Source of the DNA: Nocardia nova NBRC 15556
GTDB taxonomy: Bacteria; Actinomycetota; Actinomycetes; Mycobacteriales; Mycobacteriaceae
Length of the DNA: 64,000 bases
Assembly: GCF_001613005.1 (NCBI RefSeq)
Contig: NZ_BDBN01000021.1
Span: forward strand, 1 to 64,000
Direction: 5' to 3'
Positions within the stretch are counted from its first letter, which is position 1, and each line of letters begins with the position of its first letter. The notes beneath the pieces were generated by a model. It searched no databases. It worked only from the letters and a program-made list of their open reading frames with translations, and was not told where the DNA came from. The position numbers and the translations under genes were made by a program. Below, in pieces: positions 9,422 to 17,619 of the stretch.

Positions 9422-10219
9422 TCATCTGGCCGTCATCTGAATGCCGATCGCGGTCACGACGACATTGATCACGAACAGCGCCATGAAGGCGTAGACCACG
9501 GTTTCGTTCACCGCGTTGCCCACGGCCTTCGCGCCACCGGAGACGATCAGCCCGCGATAGCAGGCGATGAGCCCGGCGACGAGGCCGAACAACAGCGCCT
9601 TGACCGCCGAGATCACGACTTCGTTCAGCCCGGTCAGCAGGGTGATGCCGTTGGCGAAGGCACCGGGGTTGACGTTCTGCACATAGACGGAGAAGACGTA
9701 ACCACCGGCGATGCCGATGATGCAGACCAGACTGTTCAGCAGCAGCGCGACCAGTCCCGAAGCGAGCATGCGCGGAGTGACGAGGCGCTGCACCGGATTG
9801 ATGCCGAGCACCTCCATGGCGTCGATCTCCTCGCGGATGGTCCGCGAGCCCAGATCCGCGCACATCGCGGTCGCACCGGATCCGGCCACGATCAGCACGG
9901 TCACCATGGGACCCACCTGGGTGACCGCGCCGAATGCCGCGCCCGCGCCACTGAGGTCGGCCGCACCCAGTTCGCGCAGCAGAATGTTGAGGGTGAAGCT
10001 CACCAGCACGGTGAACGGAATCGCCACGAGCAGGGTCGGAATCAGCGATACCCGGGCCACGAACCAGGACTGCTCCAGGAATTCGCGGGTCTGAAAGGGG
10101 CGACGGAAGGCGAACTTCACCGCATCGGCCGACATGGCGAACAGTCCGCCGATGGTCTGCAGTCCGCCCGCCGAACGGCGGGACATACTCCGGGACCAGC
10201 CCGGCAGAGTTATCGCCAT
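9422..10219 (-). CDS. yrbEA: YrbEA / MlaE-type Mce permease
   Basis: I place the start at the ATG at 10219 because GGGAGG lies about 6 nt upstream and the product (265 residues) has the usual family length. A frame reaching 10870 overlaps the neighbouring gene and is rejected. The protein has the MlaE-family helices and the coupling signature CADLGSRTIREEIDAMEVLG. It is the first gene of the mce operon. A perfect 16-bp palindrome lies about 90 bp upstream of the start. Confidence 0.92.
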   Translation of the reverse strand: MAITLPGWSRSMSRRSAGGLQTIGGLFAMSADAVKFAFRRPFQTREFLEQSWFVARVSLIPTLLVAIPFTVLVSFTLNILLRELGAADLSGAGAAFGAVTQVGPMVTVLIVAGSGATAMCADLGSRTIREEIDAMEVLGINPVQRLVTPRMLASGLVALLLNSLVCIIGIAGGYVFSVYVQNVNPGAFANGITLLTGLNEVVISAVKALLFGLVAGLIACYRGLIVSGGAKAVGNAVNETVVYAFMALFVINVVVTAIGIQMTAR

Positions 10220-10309
10220 GCCGCCACCTCCCGGAACCCCGCTGCGTCGCGACAACCTGGCGGAAATCGCATTCTCGGTTTCGATAATGCTACATCCGCG
10301 AGACAAGAA

Positions 10310-10325
10310 CGCAATAGCTATTGCG
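10310..10325. promoter_or_regulatory. 16-bp perfect palindrome upstream of the mce operon
   Basis: CGCAATAGCTATTGCG is its own reverse complement. It lies 91 bp upstream of yrbEA and 18 bp after the stop of the DUF2804 gene on the same strand. There is no T-tract, so an operator for the mce operon is more likely than a terminator, but both are possible. No regulator can be named. Confidence 0.5.
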
Positions 10326-10343
10326 AGTAGGTAGCGTTTCGGA

Positions 10344-11330
10344 TCACCAGCGGTTGCGCGCCTCTTCCGCCCAGCCGGTGAGGCCGTCGAGCTCCACCCA
10401 TTCCCCGTCGTCGGTGCGGGCTCGGCCGGTGAAGTGCCCGAAGCACTGATGAGTGTCGTTGGCCAGCACACCCAGCGCCGTCCGGGATTCGCGTACATGG
10501 AAGGGCGTGAACTCGACGGCAACGCGCGGGCCGCGAATCCGCCACGGCCGCAACCAGTCCCGGCGGTCGTACACCCATTCCAGCTCATCGTCGATCTTGT
10601 GCAGCCGGCCACGCACGAACAGCGCGTTCTCGGTCGAACCGGTGCCGTCGGTCCACTTGCCGCCGAGCTGGATCGCCGTCTCCGGGCCGCAGCCGGCGGC
10701 CCAGTTCCACGCGATCGAGTACGGCCACTTCCCGCGTCCGTGGTCGAGGACGGCGAACCCGTCGGCGACCACGTAGGCGACGCCGTCCACGGTGAGGGTG
10801 CCCGACACCGGACGGCCGAGATCCTTGACGGTGTACTGGAAGCGCTTCGCACTCCACGGCACCACGACACCGAGCGATTCGTGTCCCGCCGGCGACCCGG
10901 CCGTCAGATCGATATCGATGCGCGGGGTGGCGGCGTGAATCCTGGTGCCGGCCGGATCGTTTCGCAATTCGATCACCAGATCGCCGGCATGTCCGGTCGC
11001 GGTGCCGGCACCGCTGCGATCGGGAAGATGCACACCGCGGGCGAACGGCGTCACCACATCCTTGACGATCTCGGTGCCGCTCGCCCGATCGAGCACGTAG
11101 ATACCCTGCAGACCGGCGTAATCCAGCGACGTCAGCACGATTCCGATGATGTGGTCCGGGGTGACGATGCCCCAGTACTCCCACCGCTTGGTGCGACCCC
11201 AGCCACGCAGATTCGCCCGGTGCAGCGGCCGGCGCGTCCAGCCCACCGCGTCGGGATTCAGCCGGCCCCGCGACGTGCACAGATCGACACTCGCGGTGAT
11301 CTCGCGCTCCGTGGTCACCCGTTCGGCCAT
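10344..11330 (-). CDS. DUF2804 family protein
   Basis: This 328-residue protein uses the ATG at 11330, which has GAAGGAGG about 7 nt upstream. A frame extending to 11471 is not favoured. The sequence matches my recollection of DUF2804 proteins: beta-rich, with Trp-rich motifs (RGWGRTKRWEYWGIV, GKWPYSIAWNWAAGCG), no signal peptide and no membrane helix. These resemble lipocalin-like hydroxyneurosporene-synthase folds, but no enzymatic role is established here. It lies upstream of the mce operon on the same strand (124 bp gap) and divergent from a TetR gene whose double operator sits in the shared intergenic region. Confidence 0.75.
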   Translation of the reverse strand: MAERVTTEREITASVDLCTSRGRLNPDAVGWTRRPLHRANLRGWGRTKRWEYWGIVTPDHIIGIVLTSLDYAGLQGIYVLDRASGTEIVKDVVTPFARGVHLPDRSGAGTATGHAGDLVIELRNDPAGTRIHAATPRIDIDLTAGSPAGHESLGVVVPWSAKRFQYTVKDLGRPVSGTLTVDGVAYVVADGFAVLDHGRGKWPYSIAWNWAAGCGPETAIQLGGKWTDGTGSTENALFVRGRLHKIDDELEWVYDRRDWLRPWRIRGPRVAVEFTPFHVRESRTALGVLANDTHQCFGHFTGRARTDDGEWVELDGLTGWAEEARNRW

Positions 11331-11483
11331 CGTGGCCCTCCTTCGCTGCCGCGGTCGACGCGACCGCGGTCGGTCCATTGTCGCGGGCGGGCCGGTCATC
11401 ACGAACGGGCCACGCCTGCGACGAGGCCGGCACCCACGCACGTGGCCGACGTCATGCTGGACGTGTTGCACTTCCGATAGCTC

Positions 11484-11511
11484 TGAGTATGCTCATTAAT
11501 GAGCGCACTCA
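11484..11511. promoter_or_regulatory. Tandem TGAG-N4-CTCA operator pair
   Basis: Two copies of TGAG-N4-CTCA start at 11484 and 11500, with a 16-bp centre-to-centre distance. They also create the perfect palindrome GCTCATTAATGAGC at 11491-11504. The pair ends 27 bp before the tetR start and lies in the region divergent to the DUF2804 gene. This spacing fits two TetR dimers and suggests autoregulation. Confidence 0.65.
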
Positions 11512-11538
11512 TTCTTATCGGCCGATAGGAGGCGTCGG

Positions 11539-12195
11539 GTGGCAAGTACACAGCAGAGCCGGCAGGTCGGGCGGCGGGTGCGCAATATGCGCGAGAAGCA
11601 GAGCCGAATCTTCGAGGTGGCCGCGCGGTTGTTTGCCGAACGCGGATTCGCCGCGGTCACCACCCAGCAGATCTCCGATCGGGCCGATATCGCCGCGGGC
11701 ACGCTGTTCCGCTACGCCTCGTCCAAGGGGCAGCTGCTGCTCATGGTCTACAACGAGGACTTCCGGTCGGCGCTCGAGGCCGGCGCCCGCCGCGCCCGCG
11801 ACATCGCCGATCCGGTGGGCGCGATCACGGCATTGCTGCGGCCGATCCTGGTCGCGGCGGCGCGCAATACCGAGAACACCATCGCCTACCAGCGCGAATT
11901 GCTGTTCGGCCCGCCCGAGGAGACCTACCGGGAACAGGGGCTGGCGTTGGTGGCGCAGCTCGAGTCGGTCCTCGCCGAGATTCTGCTGACCGCGGTCGCG
12001 AACTCCGGCGAGCCCACGGCCGCGCAGCGGGAGGCGGCCCGCGTGGCGGGCCGCGGTCTCTTCGCGGTACTGCACATGGCGCTGGTGCGCCCGTCCACCG
12101 GCGTCCACCCCCACCACGATCCGATCGACGATCTGCACGCCCAGATCGCTCAACTCGTCGCCGGTTTCCGCAGCGCCGCGGTCACCGGAGCCTGA
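11539..12195 (+). CDS. TetR-family regulator of the oleate hydratase operon
   Basis: This 218-residue protein starts at GTG after ATAGGAGG. The N-terminal helix-turn-helix is clear at about residues 25-70 (RLFAERGFAAVTTQQISDRA, then GTLFRYASSKGQLLLMV). The C-terminal ligand-binding domain is divergent. It is 39 bp upstream of a dehydrogenase gene and an oleate hydratase gene on the same strand, so it most likely regulates that operon, with a fatty acid or hydroxy fatty acid as a plausible but unproven effector. The double operator in front of it supports self-repression. Confidence 0.85.
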   Translation: MASTQQSRQVGRRVRNMREKQSRIFEVAARLFAERGFAAVTTQQISDRADIAAGTLFRYASSKGQLLLMVYNEDFRSALEAGARRARDIADPVGAITALLRPILVAAARNTENTIAYQRELLFGPPEETYREQGLALVAQLESVLAEILLTAVANSGEPTAAQREAARVAGRGLFAVLHMALVRPSTGVHPHHDPIDDLHAQIAQLVAGFRSAAVTGA

Positions 12196-12234
12196 AAAAC
12201 CAACGTGGGCCACGGCCCGCAGAACGGAGTCGAC

Positions 12235-13095
12235 ATGTCCGGCACGATTCGCAAGGTGAGCGTCCTCGGGACCGGCGTCCTGGGATCCCAGATCGCCTTC
12301 CAGACCGCCTTCAACGGTTTCGAGGTGACCGCCTACGACATCAACGACGAGGCGCTGACCGCGGCGGGTGAGCGTTTCGACAAACTCGCGGCCACCTACC
12401 GTGAGCAGGTACCGGGCGCGGGTGACGGCAAGGCCGAGGCCACCGCCGCGGGCATCGCGCTCACCAGCGATCTCGCCGAGGCCGCCCGGGACGCGGATCT
12501 GATCATCGAAGCGGTGCCCGAGGTGCTGTCTATCAAACAGGACACCTATCGCCGGCTCGGTGAGCTCGCGCCCGAGCACACCATCTTCGCCACCAACTCC
12601 TCGACGCTGCTGCCCAGCGACATGAAGGACGCCACCGGCCGCCCGGACCGTTTCCTCGCCCTGCACTTCGCGAATCAGGTGTGGCACTTCAACACCGCCG
12701 AGGTCATGGGCACCGAGGACACCGATCCGAAGGTGTATGAGGCGGTAGTGGAATTCGCCCGGGCCATCGGCATGGTGCCGATCGAACTGCACAAGGAGAA
12801 GGCCGGCTACGTCCTCAACTCGCTGCTCGTGCCGTTCCTCAACTCGGCGATGGCGCTGGCGGCGGGCGGCTACGCGGAGCCGAAGGCGGTCGACGAGACC
12901 TGGCGCATCGGCACCGGCGCGCCCGCGGGCCCCTTCCAGATCCTCGACATCGTCGGTCTGACCACGCCGTACAACATCCTGGTCAACAGCGGCGAGGACG
13001 GCCGGAAGCTGGCGCAGTGGCTGAAGTCGGAATACATCGACAAGGGCAGGCTCGGCCTGGCCAGCGGCGAGGGCTTCTACCGGTACAACGCGTAA
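12235..13095 (+). CDS. 3-hydroxyacyl-CoA dehydrogenase family; candidate hydroxy-fatty-acid dehydrogenase
   Basis: The ATG at 12235 has GGAG 5 nt upstream and gives 286 residues; an upstream GTG at 12205 is less likely. The N-terminal Rossmann fold has GTGVLGSQI (residues 12-20) with an acidic residue after the second strand (YDIND), which points to NAD. The catalytic region reads LHFANQ...AEVMG, where typical family members have HFFNP. It is 62 bp upstream of an oleate hydratase gene. This suggests that it oxidises the 10-hydroxystearate made by the hydratase to a ketone rather than, or besides, a beta-oxidation substrate. The Pro-to-Gln change fits an altered substrate, but activity is not shown. 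Confidence 0.8.
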   Translation: MSGTIRKVSVLGTGVLGSQIAFQTAFNGFEVTAYDINDEALTAAGERFDKLAATYREQVPGAGDGKAEATAAGIALTSDLAEAARDADLIIEAVPEVLSIKQDTYRRLGELAPEHTIFATNSSTLLPSDMKDATGRPDRFLALHFANQVWHFNTAEVMGTEDTDPKVYEAVVEFARAIGMVPIELHKEKAGYVLNSLLVPFLNSAMALAAGGYAEPKAVDETWRIGTGAPAGPFQILDIVGLTTPYNILVNSGEDGRKLAQWLKSEYIDKGRLGLASGEGFYRYNA

Positions 13096-13157
13096 GACGT
13101 TACGGCACAGCCACATTCGACAGTCGGGGCGGACAACCACAGGCAGGAGAGACCCGG

Positions 13158-14924
13158 ATGTACTACAGCAGCGGCAACTACGAGGCGTTCGCCCGCCCGC
13201 GCAAACCCGAGGGCGTCGACGACAAGACGGCGTGGTTCGTCGGGGCGGGCCTGGCCTCGCTGTCGGGCGCGGCCTTCCTGATCCGCGACGGGCAGATGTC
13301 CGGTGACCGGATCACCATCCTGGAGCGATTGAAGCTGCCCGGTGGCGCGCTGGACGGAATCAAGGAGCCGGCAAAGGGTTTCGTCATCCGTGGTGGCCGC
13401 GAAATGGAGAACCACTTCGAGTGCCTGTGGGACCTGTTCCGCTCGGTGCCCTCGATCGAGATCGAGGGCGCGAGCGTCCTCGACGAGTTCTACTGGCTGA
13501 ACAAGGACGATCCGAACTACTCGCTGCAGCGTGCCACGGTGGATCGCGGCCAGGACGCGCACACCGACGGCCTCTTCGCGCTGAACGACAGGGCGCAGAA
13601 GGACATCGCGAAGATCTTCCTCGCCACTCGCGAGGAGATGGAGAACAAGCGCATCGACGAGGTGTTCGGAAAGGACTTCCTGCAGAGCAACTTCTGGCTG
13701 TACTGGCGCACGATGTTCGCCTTCGAGGAATGGCACAGCGCGCTGGAGATGAAGCTGTACCTGCACCGGTTCATCCATCACATCGGCGGCCTGCCGGACT
13801 TCTCGGCACTGAAGTTCACCAAGTACAACCAGTACGAATCGCTGGTACTGCCGCTGTATCGGTGGCTGCTCGATCAGGGCGTGACGTTCCGGTTCGATAC
13901 CGAGGTCACCGATATCGACTTCGACATCACCGCGGATCGCAAGCAGGCCACCGGTATCCACTGGGTCTCGGACGGGGTCGAGGGCGGCGTCCGGCTGGGC
14001 CCGGACGATCTGTTGTTCACCACGATCGGTTCGCTGGTGGAGAACTCCGACGAGGGCGATCACCACACCCCCGCGACACTGAACGAGGGACCGGCGCCCG
14101 CTTGGGAACTGTGGCGGCGGATCGCGGCCAAGGATCGCGCCTTCGGCCGCCCCGACGTCTTCGGATCCCATATTCCCGAGACCAAATGGGAATCGGCGAC
14201 GGTCACCACACTCGATCAGCGCATACCGGAGTACATCCGCAAGATCTGCAAACGCGATCCCTTCAGCGGCAAGGTCGTCACCGGCGGCATCGTCACCGCC
14301 CGGGATTCCAGCTGGCTGCTGAGCTGGACGGTGAACCGGCAACCGCACTTCAAACAGCAACCGGCCGATCAGATCGTGGTGTGGGTGTACTCGCTGTTCG
14401 CCGACAAGCCGGGTGACTACGTGCACAAGACGATGCAGGAGTGCACCGGCGAGGAGATCACCCAGGAGTGGTTGTACCACTTGGGCGTTCCGCTCGACGA
14501 CATCCCGGAGCTGGCGGCCGAGGCCGCGAAGTGCGTGCCGGTGATGATGCCCTACGTCACCTCGTTCTTCATGCCGCGCCAGGCCGGTGATCGGCCCGAC
14601 GTGGTGCCCGAGGGCGCGGTGAACTTCGCCTTCATCGGCCAGTTCGCCGAAACGAGCCGGGACTGCATCTTCACCACCGAGTACTCGGTGCGCACCGGTA
14701 TGGAGGCCGCCTATCGGCTGCTGGGCATCGAGCGTGGCGTGCCCGAAGTGTTCAACTCCACCTACGACGTGCGCAGCCTGCTCAATGCGGTCGGCCACAT
14801 GCGCGACGGGGACGCGCTGAAGATTCCGGGCCCGGAGTCGTTGCGGCGCAGGCTCATCGGGAAGCTGGAGAGTTCGGAGGTCGGGCTGCTGCTCGCCGAG
14901 TACGGGCTCATCACCGACAAGTAA
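13158..14924 (+). CDS. ohyA: Oleate hydratase (MCRA family)
   Basis: This 588-residue protein starts at the ATG after AGGAGA. It has the N-terminal FAD-binding motif FVGAGLASLSGAAFLIRDG, the RGGREMENHFECLWDLF segment typical of oleate hydratases, and the conserved C-terminal part with FAFIGQFAETSRDCIFTTEY. The enzyme adds water across the cis-9 double bond of oleic acid to give 10-hydroxystearate. It is usually cytosolic or membrane-associated and needs FAD structurally. Length and motifs are normal. It is the last gene of the TetR-dehydrogenase-hydratase operon, and the next gene lies on the opposite strand 7 bp away. The call is firm; double-bond specificity is inferred from the family. Confidence 0.93.
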   Translation: MYYSSGNYEAFARPRKPEGVDDKTAWFVGAGLASLSGAAFLIRDGQMSGDRITILERLKLPGGALDGIKEPAKGFVIRGGREMENHFECLWDLFRSVPSIEIEGASVLDEFYWLNKDDPNYSLQRATVDRGQDAHTDGLFALNDRAQKDIAKIFLATREEMENKRIDEVFGKDFLQSNFWLYWRTMFAFEEWHSALEMKLYLHRFIHHIGGLPDFSALKFTKYNQYESLVLPLYRWLLDQGVTFRFDTEVTDIDFDITADRKQATGIHWVSDGVEGGVRLGPDDLLFTTIGSLVENSDEGDHHTPATLNEGPAPAWELWRRIAAKDRAFGRPDVFGSHIPETKWESATVTTLDQRIPEYIRKICKRDPFSGKVVTGGIVTARDSSWLLSWTVNRQPHFKQQPADQIVVWVYSLFADKPGDYVHKTMQECTGEEITQEWLYHLGVPLDDIPELAAEAAKCVPVMMPYVTSFFMPRQAGDRPDVVPEGAVNFAFIGQFAETSRDCIFTTEYSVRTGMEAAYRLLGIERGVPEVFNSTYDVRSLLNAVGHMRDGDALKIPGPESLRRRLIGKLESSEVGLLLAEYGLITDK

Positions 14925-14931
14925 CCGGCAT

Positions 14932-15441
14932 TCAGTCGCGGGGATCGGCCGACGGCCGGTCCCCGCTTCGGCGCGCGAAGGTGGCCAGCAGTTCTCGTGC
15001 CTGCTCACCCCCGTCGAGCAGACGGCCGGTGCGGCGGGCGATGCGCCACCCGTCGGATTCGCGGCGGAGTTCGAGCCGGTGCACACTCGCGCGCAGTACC
15101 TCGTAACCGTCCGATTCGCGATGCACCAGCAGTGATTCGAAGACCGCGAGCGCCTCGTCACCGTCGATGTCGATGCGTGCCGGACCCTGGAAATGCGCCG
15201 ACCCGGCGGCGATGAGCGTCCGATGTGCGGGCGATTCCACCATCGCGCGCACCTGGTCACGCCCCCGCATCCGCCAGCCCTCGACGTCGTATTCGCCTTC
15301 TGCACACCATAATTCGGCGGTCGCCTGCGCTTCCCCGGCGTCGACCAGCGGTCCGTAGGACGCGATGATGCGCAGGATCGCGAGTTCGTCCTCGACCCGT
15401 CGCAGCCGGCGGAGAATATCCGCGAGTTCGACCTCGGTCAT
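14932..15441 (-). CDS. SnoaL-like (NTF2-fold) protein
   Basis: I use the ATG at 15441, preceded by GAGGAGG, which gives 169 residues. The sequence pattern (ILRIIASYGPLVDAGEAQATAELWCAEGEYDVEG) is that of SnoaL-like NTF2-fold proteins, which include small isomerases, cyclases, dehydratases and pure binding proteins. It is the third gene of a leftward SDR, luciferase-like and SnoaL-like operon, 37 bp after the luciferase-like gene. A catalytic role on a ketone or steroid-like substrate is possible but not shown. The last ~15 residues are Arg/Asp-rich and probably disordered. Confidence 0.75.
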   Translation of the reverse strand: MTEVELADILRRLRRVEDELAILRIIASYGPLVDAGEAQATAELWCAEGEYDVEGWRMRGRDQVRAMVESPAHRTLIAAGSAHFQGPARIDIDGDEALAVFESLLVHRESDGYEVLRASVHRLELRRESDGWRIARRTGRLLDGGEQARELLATFARRSGDRPSADPRD

Positions 15442-15478
15442 CTCGTCCTCCTCTGGTCCGCCCGTGGCGATATCGGGC

Positions 15479-16339
15479 TCACCGGTTCGCCAGCTCGGCC
15501 AATGCGGCCAATTGGTCGCAGTAGTGTTCGGCCGAGTTCGCGGTGACGGCGCATCCGGCCAGTGTCGCACCCGCATCCGCCAGGGCCGCGAGCCGCCGCG
15601 TCACCCGGTCCGGCTCACCGAGCGGATCCAGCGGGCCGGTGGGCAGGACCACCTCGAATCCGGGTGGCGAATCGACTTGCGAGAGCATCGTTTTCAGCTC
15701 CGCCATCGGCAGGCCGAACGGCATCCACCCGTCGCCGAAGCGGACCGCGCGGCGCAGCGAGCGCATCGTTCGCCCGCCCACCCAGATGGGCACCCGGGAT
15801 TGCACTCCGGCGGGCTCGACGATCATCCCGGAGAAGCTGTAATGCGTTCCGGTGTAATCGGGTTCGCGCACGCCGAATGCGGCGCGCAGGGCGGCTATCG
15901 CATCGTCGGCGCGCTCTCCGCGCCCCTCCCAGGTCGCCCCGAGCAGATCGAATTCCGCGCGCAGAGATCCCACTCCGACACCCAGGACGACCCGGCCGCC
16001 ACTGATCCGGTCCAGTGTGCCGTAGCGCTTGGCGATCTCGAGCGGGTGGTGATACGGCAGCACCAGCACCGAGGTGGCGAGCCGGATCCGGGTGGTGCGG
16101 GCGGCCAGATACGCGAGCGTGGCCAGCGGATCCCAATAGGTCGCACCCCGGGAAGCGGCCACCGACGCCGGTACCGCGGTGTGTTCACTGCAGGTGAGAT
16201 GGTCGAAGCCCAGGCGGTCGGCGGTCTCGGCGATGCGGGCGAGTTCCGCCATGCCGGCATCGGCCTCCCACGGCGAGTACTGCCCGGGAAACCGCACCAC
16301 GATCGGCGACGACAGGGCCAGGCGCACCGGGCCGGTCAT
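15479..16339 (-). CDS. LLM-class (F420-dependent type) oxidoreductase
   Basis: This 286-residue protein begins at the ATG at 16339, which overlaps the SDR stop (ATGA). It shows luciferase-like monooxygenase features: an early beta/alpha barrel segment with FDHLTCSEHTAVP, RIRLATSVLVLPYHHPLEIAK, and the GVGVGSLRAEFDLLGATWEGRG stretch seen in F420-dependent family members. Actinobacteria of this type make F420, so F420 use is likely but not proven. Translational coupling with the SDR suggests the two act on the same substrate. A much longer frame through 17239 is not the real start. Confidence 0.85.
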   Translation of the reverse strand: MTGPVRLALSSPIVVRFPGQYSPWEADAGMAELARIAETADRLGFDHLTCSEHTAVPASVAASRGATYWDPLATLAYLAARTTRIRLATSVLVLPYHHPLEIAKRYGTLDRISGGRVVLGVGVGSLRAEFDLLGATWEGRGERADDAIAALRAAFGVREPDYTGTHYSFSGMIVEPAGVQSRVPIWVGGRTMRSLRRAVRFGDGWMPFGLPMAELKTMLSQVDSPPGFEVVLPTGPLDPLGEPDRVTRRLAALADAGATLAGCAVTANSAEHYCDQLAALAELANR

Positions 16340-17160
16340 CGCGGATCCGGTTCGGCGCCGATCAACTTCTGCATCCGGCGATGCCCGCCCAGCACGATCG
16401 CCGCCCGATCCGGACCGCTGCTGCGCGCCGCCGTTTCGGCATTGCCGCCCGCGACGAACACCGGTCCGTTGGCCAACTGCTCGAGCCCTTCGCGCGCCAC
16501 ATCGGCCGGTTCGGCCACGAGCATGCCGGGGATGTCGAAATTCAATCCCGCACGTGCCATCGCCGGTGTCCGGGTGACACCCAGCACCAGATGCAGCACG
16601 TCGACGTTGTAATCCCGCAGTTCCAGCCACAGGCTCTCGGCGAAGATCCGCAGATACGCCTTGGAGCCGCCGTAGACGGTGTGGCGGGCCGAGCCGCAGT
16701 AGCCGGTGAGCGAGCCGACCAGCACGATGCCGCCGCGGCCCCGCTCGCGCATGCCGCGCCCGAAATGGTGCACGAGCGCCAGCGGTGCGGTGACATTGAG
16801 CGCGTTCATGGCGGCGAACGCGTCGAGGTCGCCGTCGAGGAATTCGGCGCTGTGGGTGTTGGCCCCCGCGTTGTAGACGAGCAGGCCGACCTCCACGTCG
16901 GCGGTCGCGGACGCGACGCGCGCCGGTGCGTCGGGCGCGGTCAGATCGACCGCCAGGGTCCGTACCTGGACCCCGCGCGCGGCGACACGTTCGGCGGTCT
17001 CGGCCAGCGGGCCCTCCCGCCGCGCCAGCAGGACGATATTGATTCCCGCGGCGGCGAGCCGGTCGGCGAACTCCGCGCCGACCCCCTCCGAACCGCCGGC
17101 GATGACGGCCCACGGCCCGTAGCGGTGCGGATCGATGATGTCGTTCGGTTCTGCGGCCAT
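16336..17160 (-). CDS. Short-chain dehydrogenase/reductase
   Basis: This 274-residue SDR uses the ATG at 17160. It has a nucleotide-binding segment AVIAGGSEGVGAEFADRLAA with the GGSEGVG form of TGxxxGxG, and the NAG stretch VYNAGANTHS. Further on are a catalytic Ser region (VLVGSLTGYCGS) and YGGSKAYL, carrying the YxxxK dyad. The double Gly-Gly start and the family pattern fit a classical SDR. It is the first gene of the operon and overlaps the next gene by 4 bp. A perfect 8+8 bp inverted repeat 12 bp upstream of its start is a good candidate operator. Confidence 0.88.
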   Translation of the reverse strand: MAAEPNDIIDPHRYGPWAVIAGGSEGVGAEFADRLAAAGINIVLLARREGPLAETAERVAARGVQVRTLAVDLTAPDAPARVASATADVEVGLLVYNAGANTHSAEFLDGDLDAFAAMNALNVTAPLALVHHFGRGMRERGRGGIVLVGSLTGYCGSARHTVYGGSKAYLRIFAESLWLELRDYNVDVLHLVLGVTRTPAMARAGLNFDIPGMLVAEPADVAREGLEQLANGPVFVAGGNAETAARSSGPDRAAIVLGGHRRMQKLIGAEPDPR

Positions 17161-17172
17161 GCCCGGACGGTA

Positions 17173-17190
17173 ACCGAAACAGGTTTCGGT
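17173..17190. promoter_or_regulatory. Inverted repeat ACCGAAAC-AG-GTTTCGGT
   Basis: The arms are 8 bp and perfect, with a 2-bp spacer. The site lies 12 bp upstream of the SDR start codon, so a bound protein would block the ribosome site or the promoter region of the SDR-LLM-SnoaL operon. No regulator gene sits next to the operon. Confidence 0.6.
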
Positions 17191-17619
17191 GCGGCGCGCA
17201 CTCCCGCTCACCGGACACTCGTGTCGCGAAGAAAAGCACTGCTCAGGGTGAAATGAACGCTGTTCACTAAATTGCCGAAAGATAGTGCGCCGCAACGTTT
17301 TCAGTTCGTGATCGTGCCGCTCGCGCGCACGACACATTCGCCAGTATTTTCGAACATGGTTGCTGAGCAGTGTTTTCGCGGAAACGGGGCACTCGACATC
17401 ACATTCCTTCATTTCGAAAACTCGCCGTGAAACTTCCATTTCGAAGCCGCCGGACGGCGCGAACACTTCGGGTAGCGCACCCTCGGGGTCGGCGTTATGC
17501 TCGTGCGCGAATTTCGAAATCGTCTGGCGGTCCGCGCATTCGAGTCAGCCGTGCACAGCGGAAGGTGGGGGAACTGTGCCATCTCCGCACATGTGGATGT
17601 GGATCCGGAAGTATCGATA
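17191..17619. promoter_or_regulatory. Long intergenic region with repeated TTCGAA motifs before the conservon
   Basis: This 430-bp region separates the divergent SDR and cvnA genes. It holds four TTCGAA sites at 17349, 17413, 17440 and 17513. Three are preceded by AT (ATTTCGAA), and the last is the 10-bp palindrome ATTTCGAAAT (17511-17520). The region is less GC-rich than its flanks. I see no gene in it. An open frame from 17497 joins cvnA but is not favoured as coding. Confidence 0.4.

Noticed and set aside
13077..15305. 742-residue open frame on the - strand
   Set aside because: It is antisense to the oleate hydratase gene, whose motifs leave no doubt about the coding strand.
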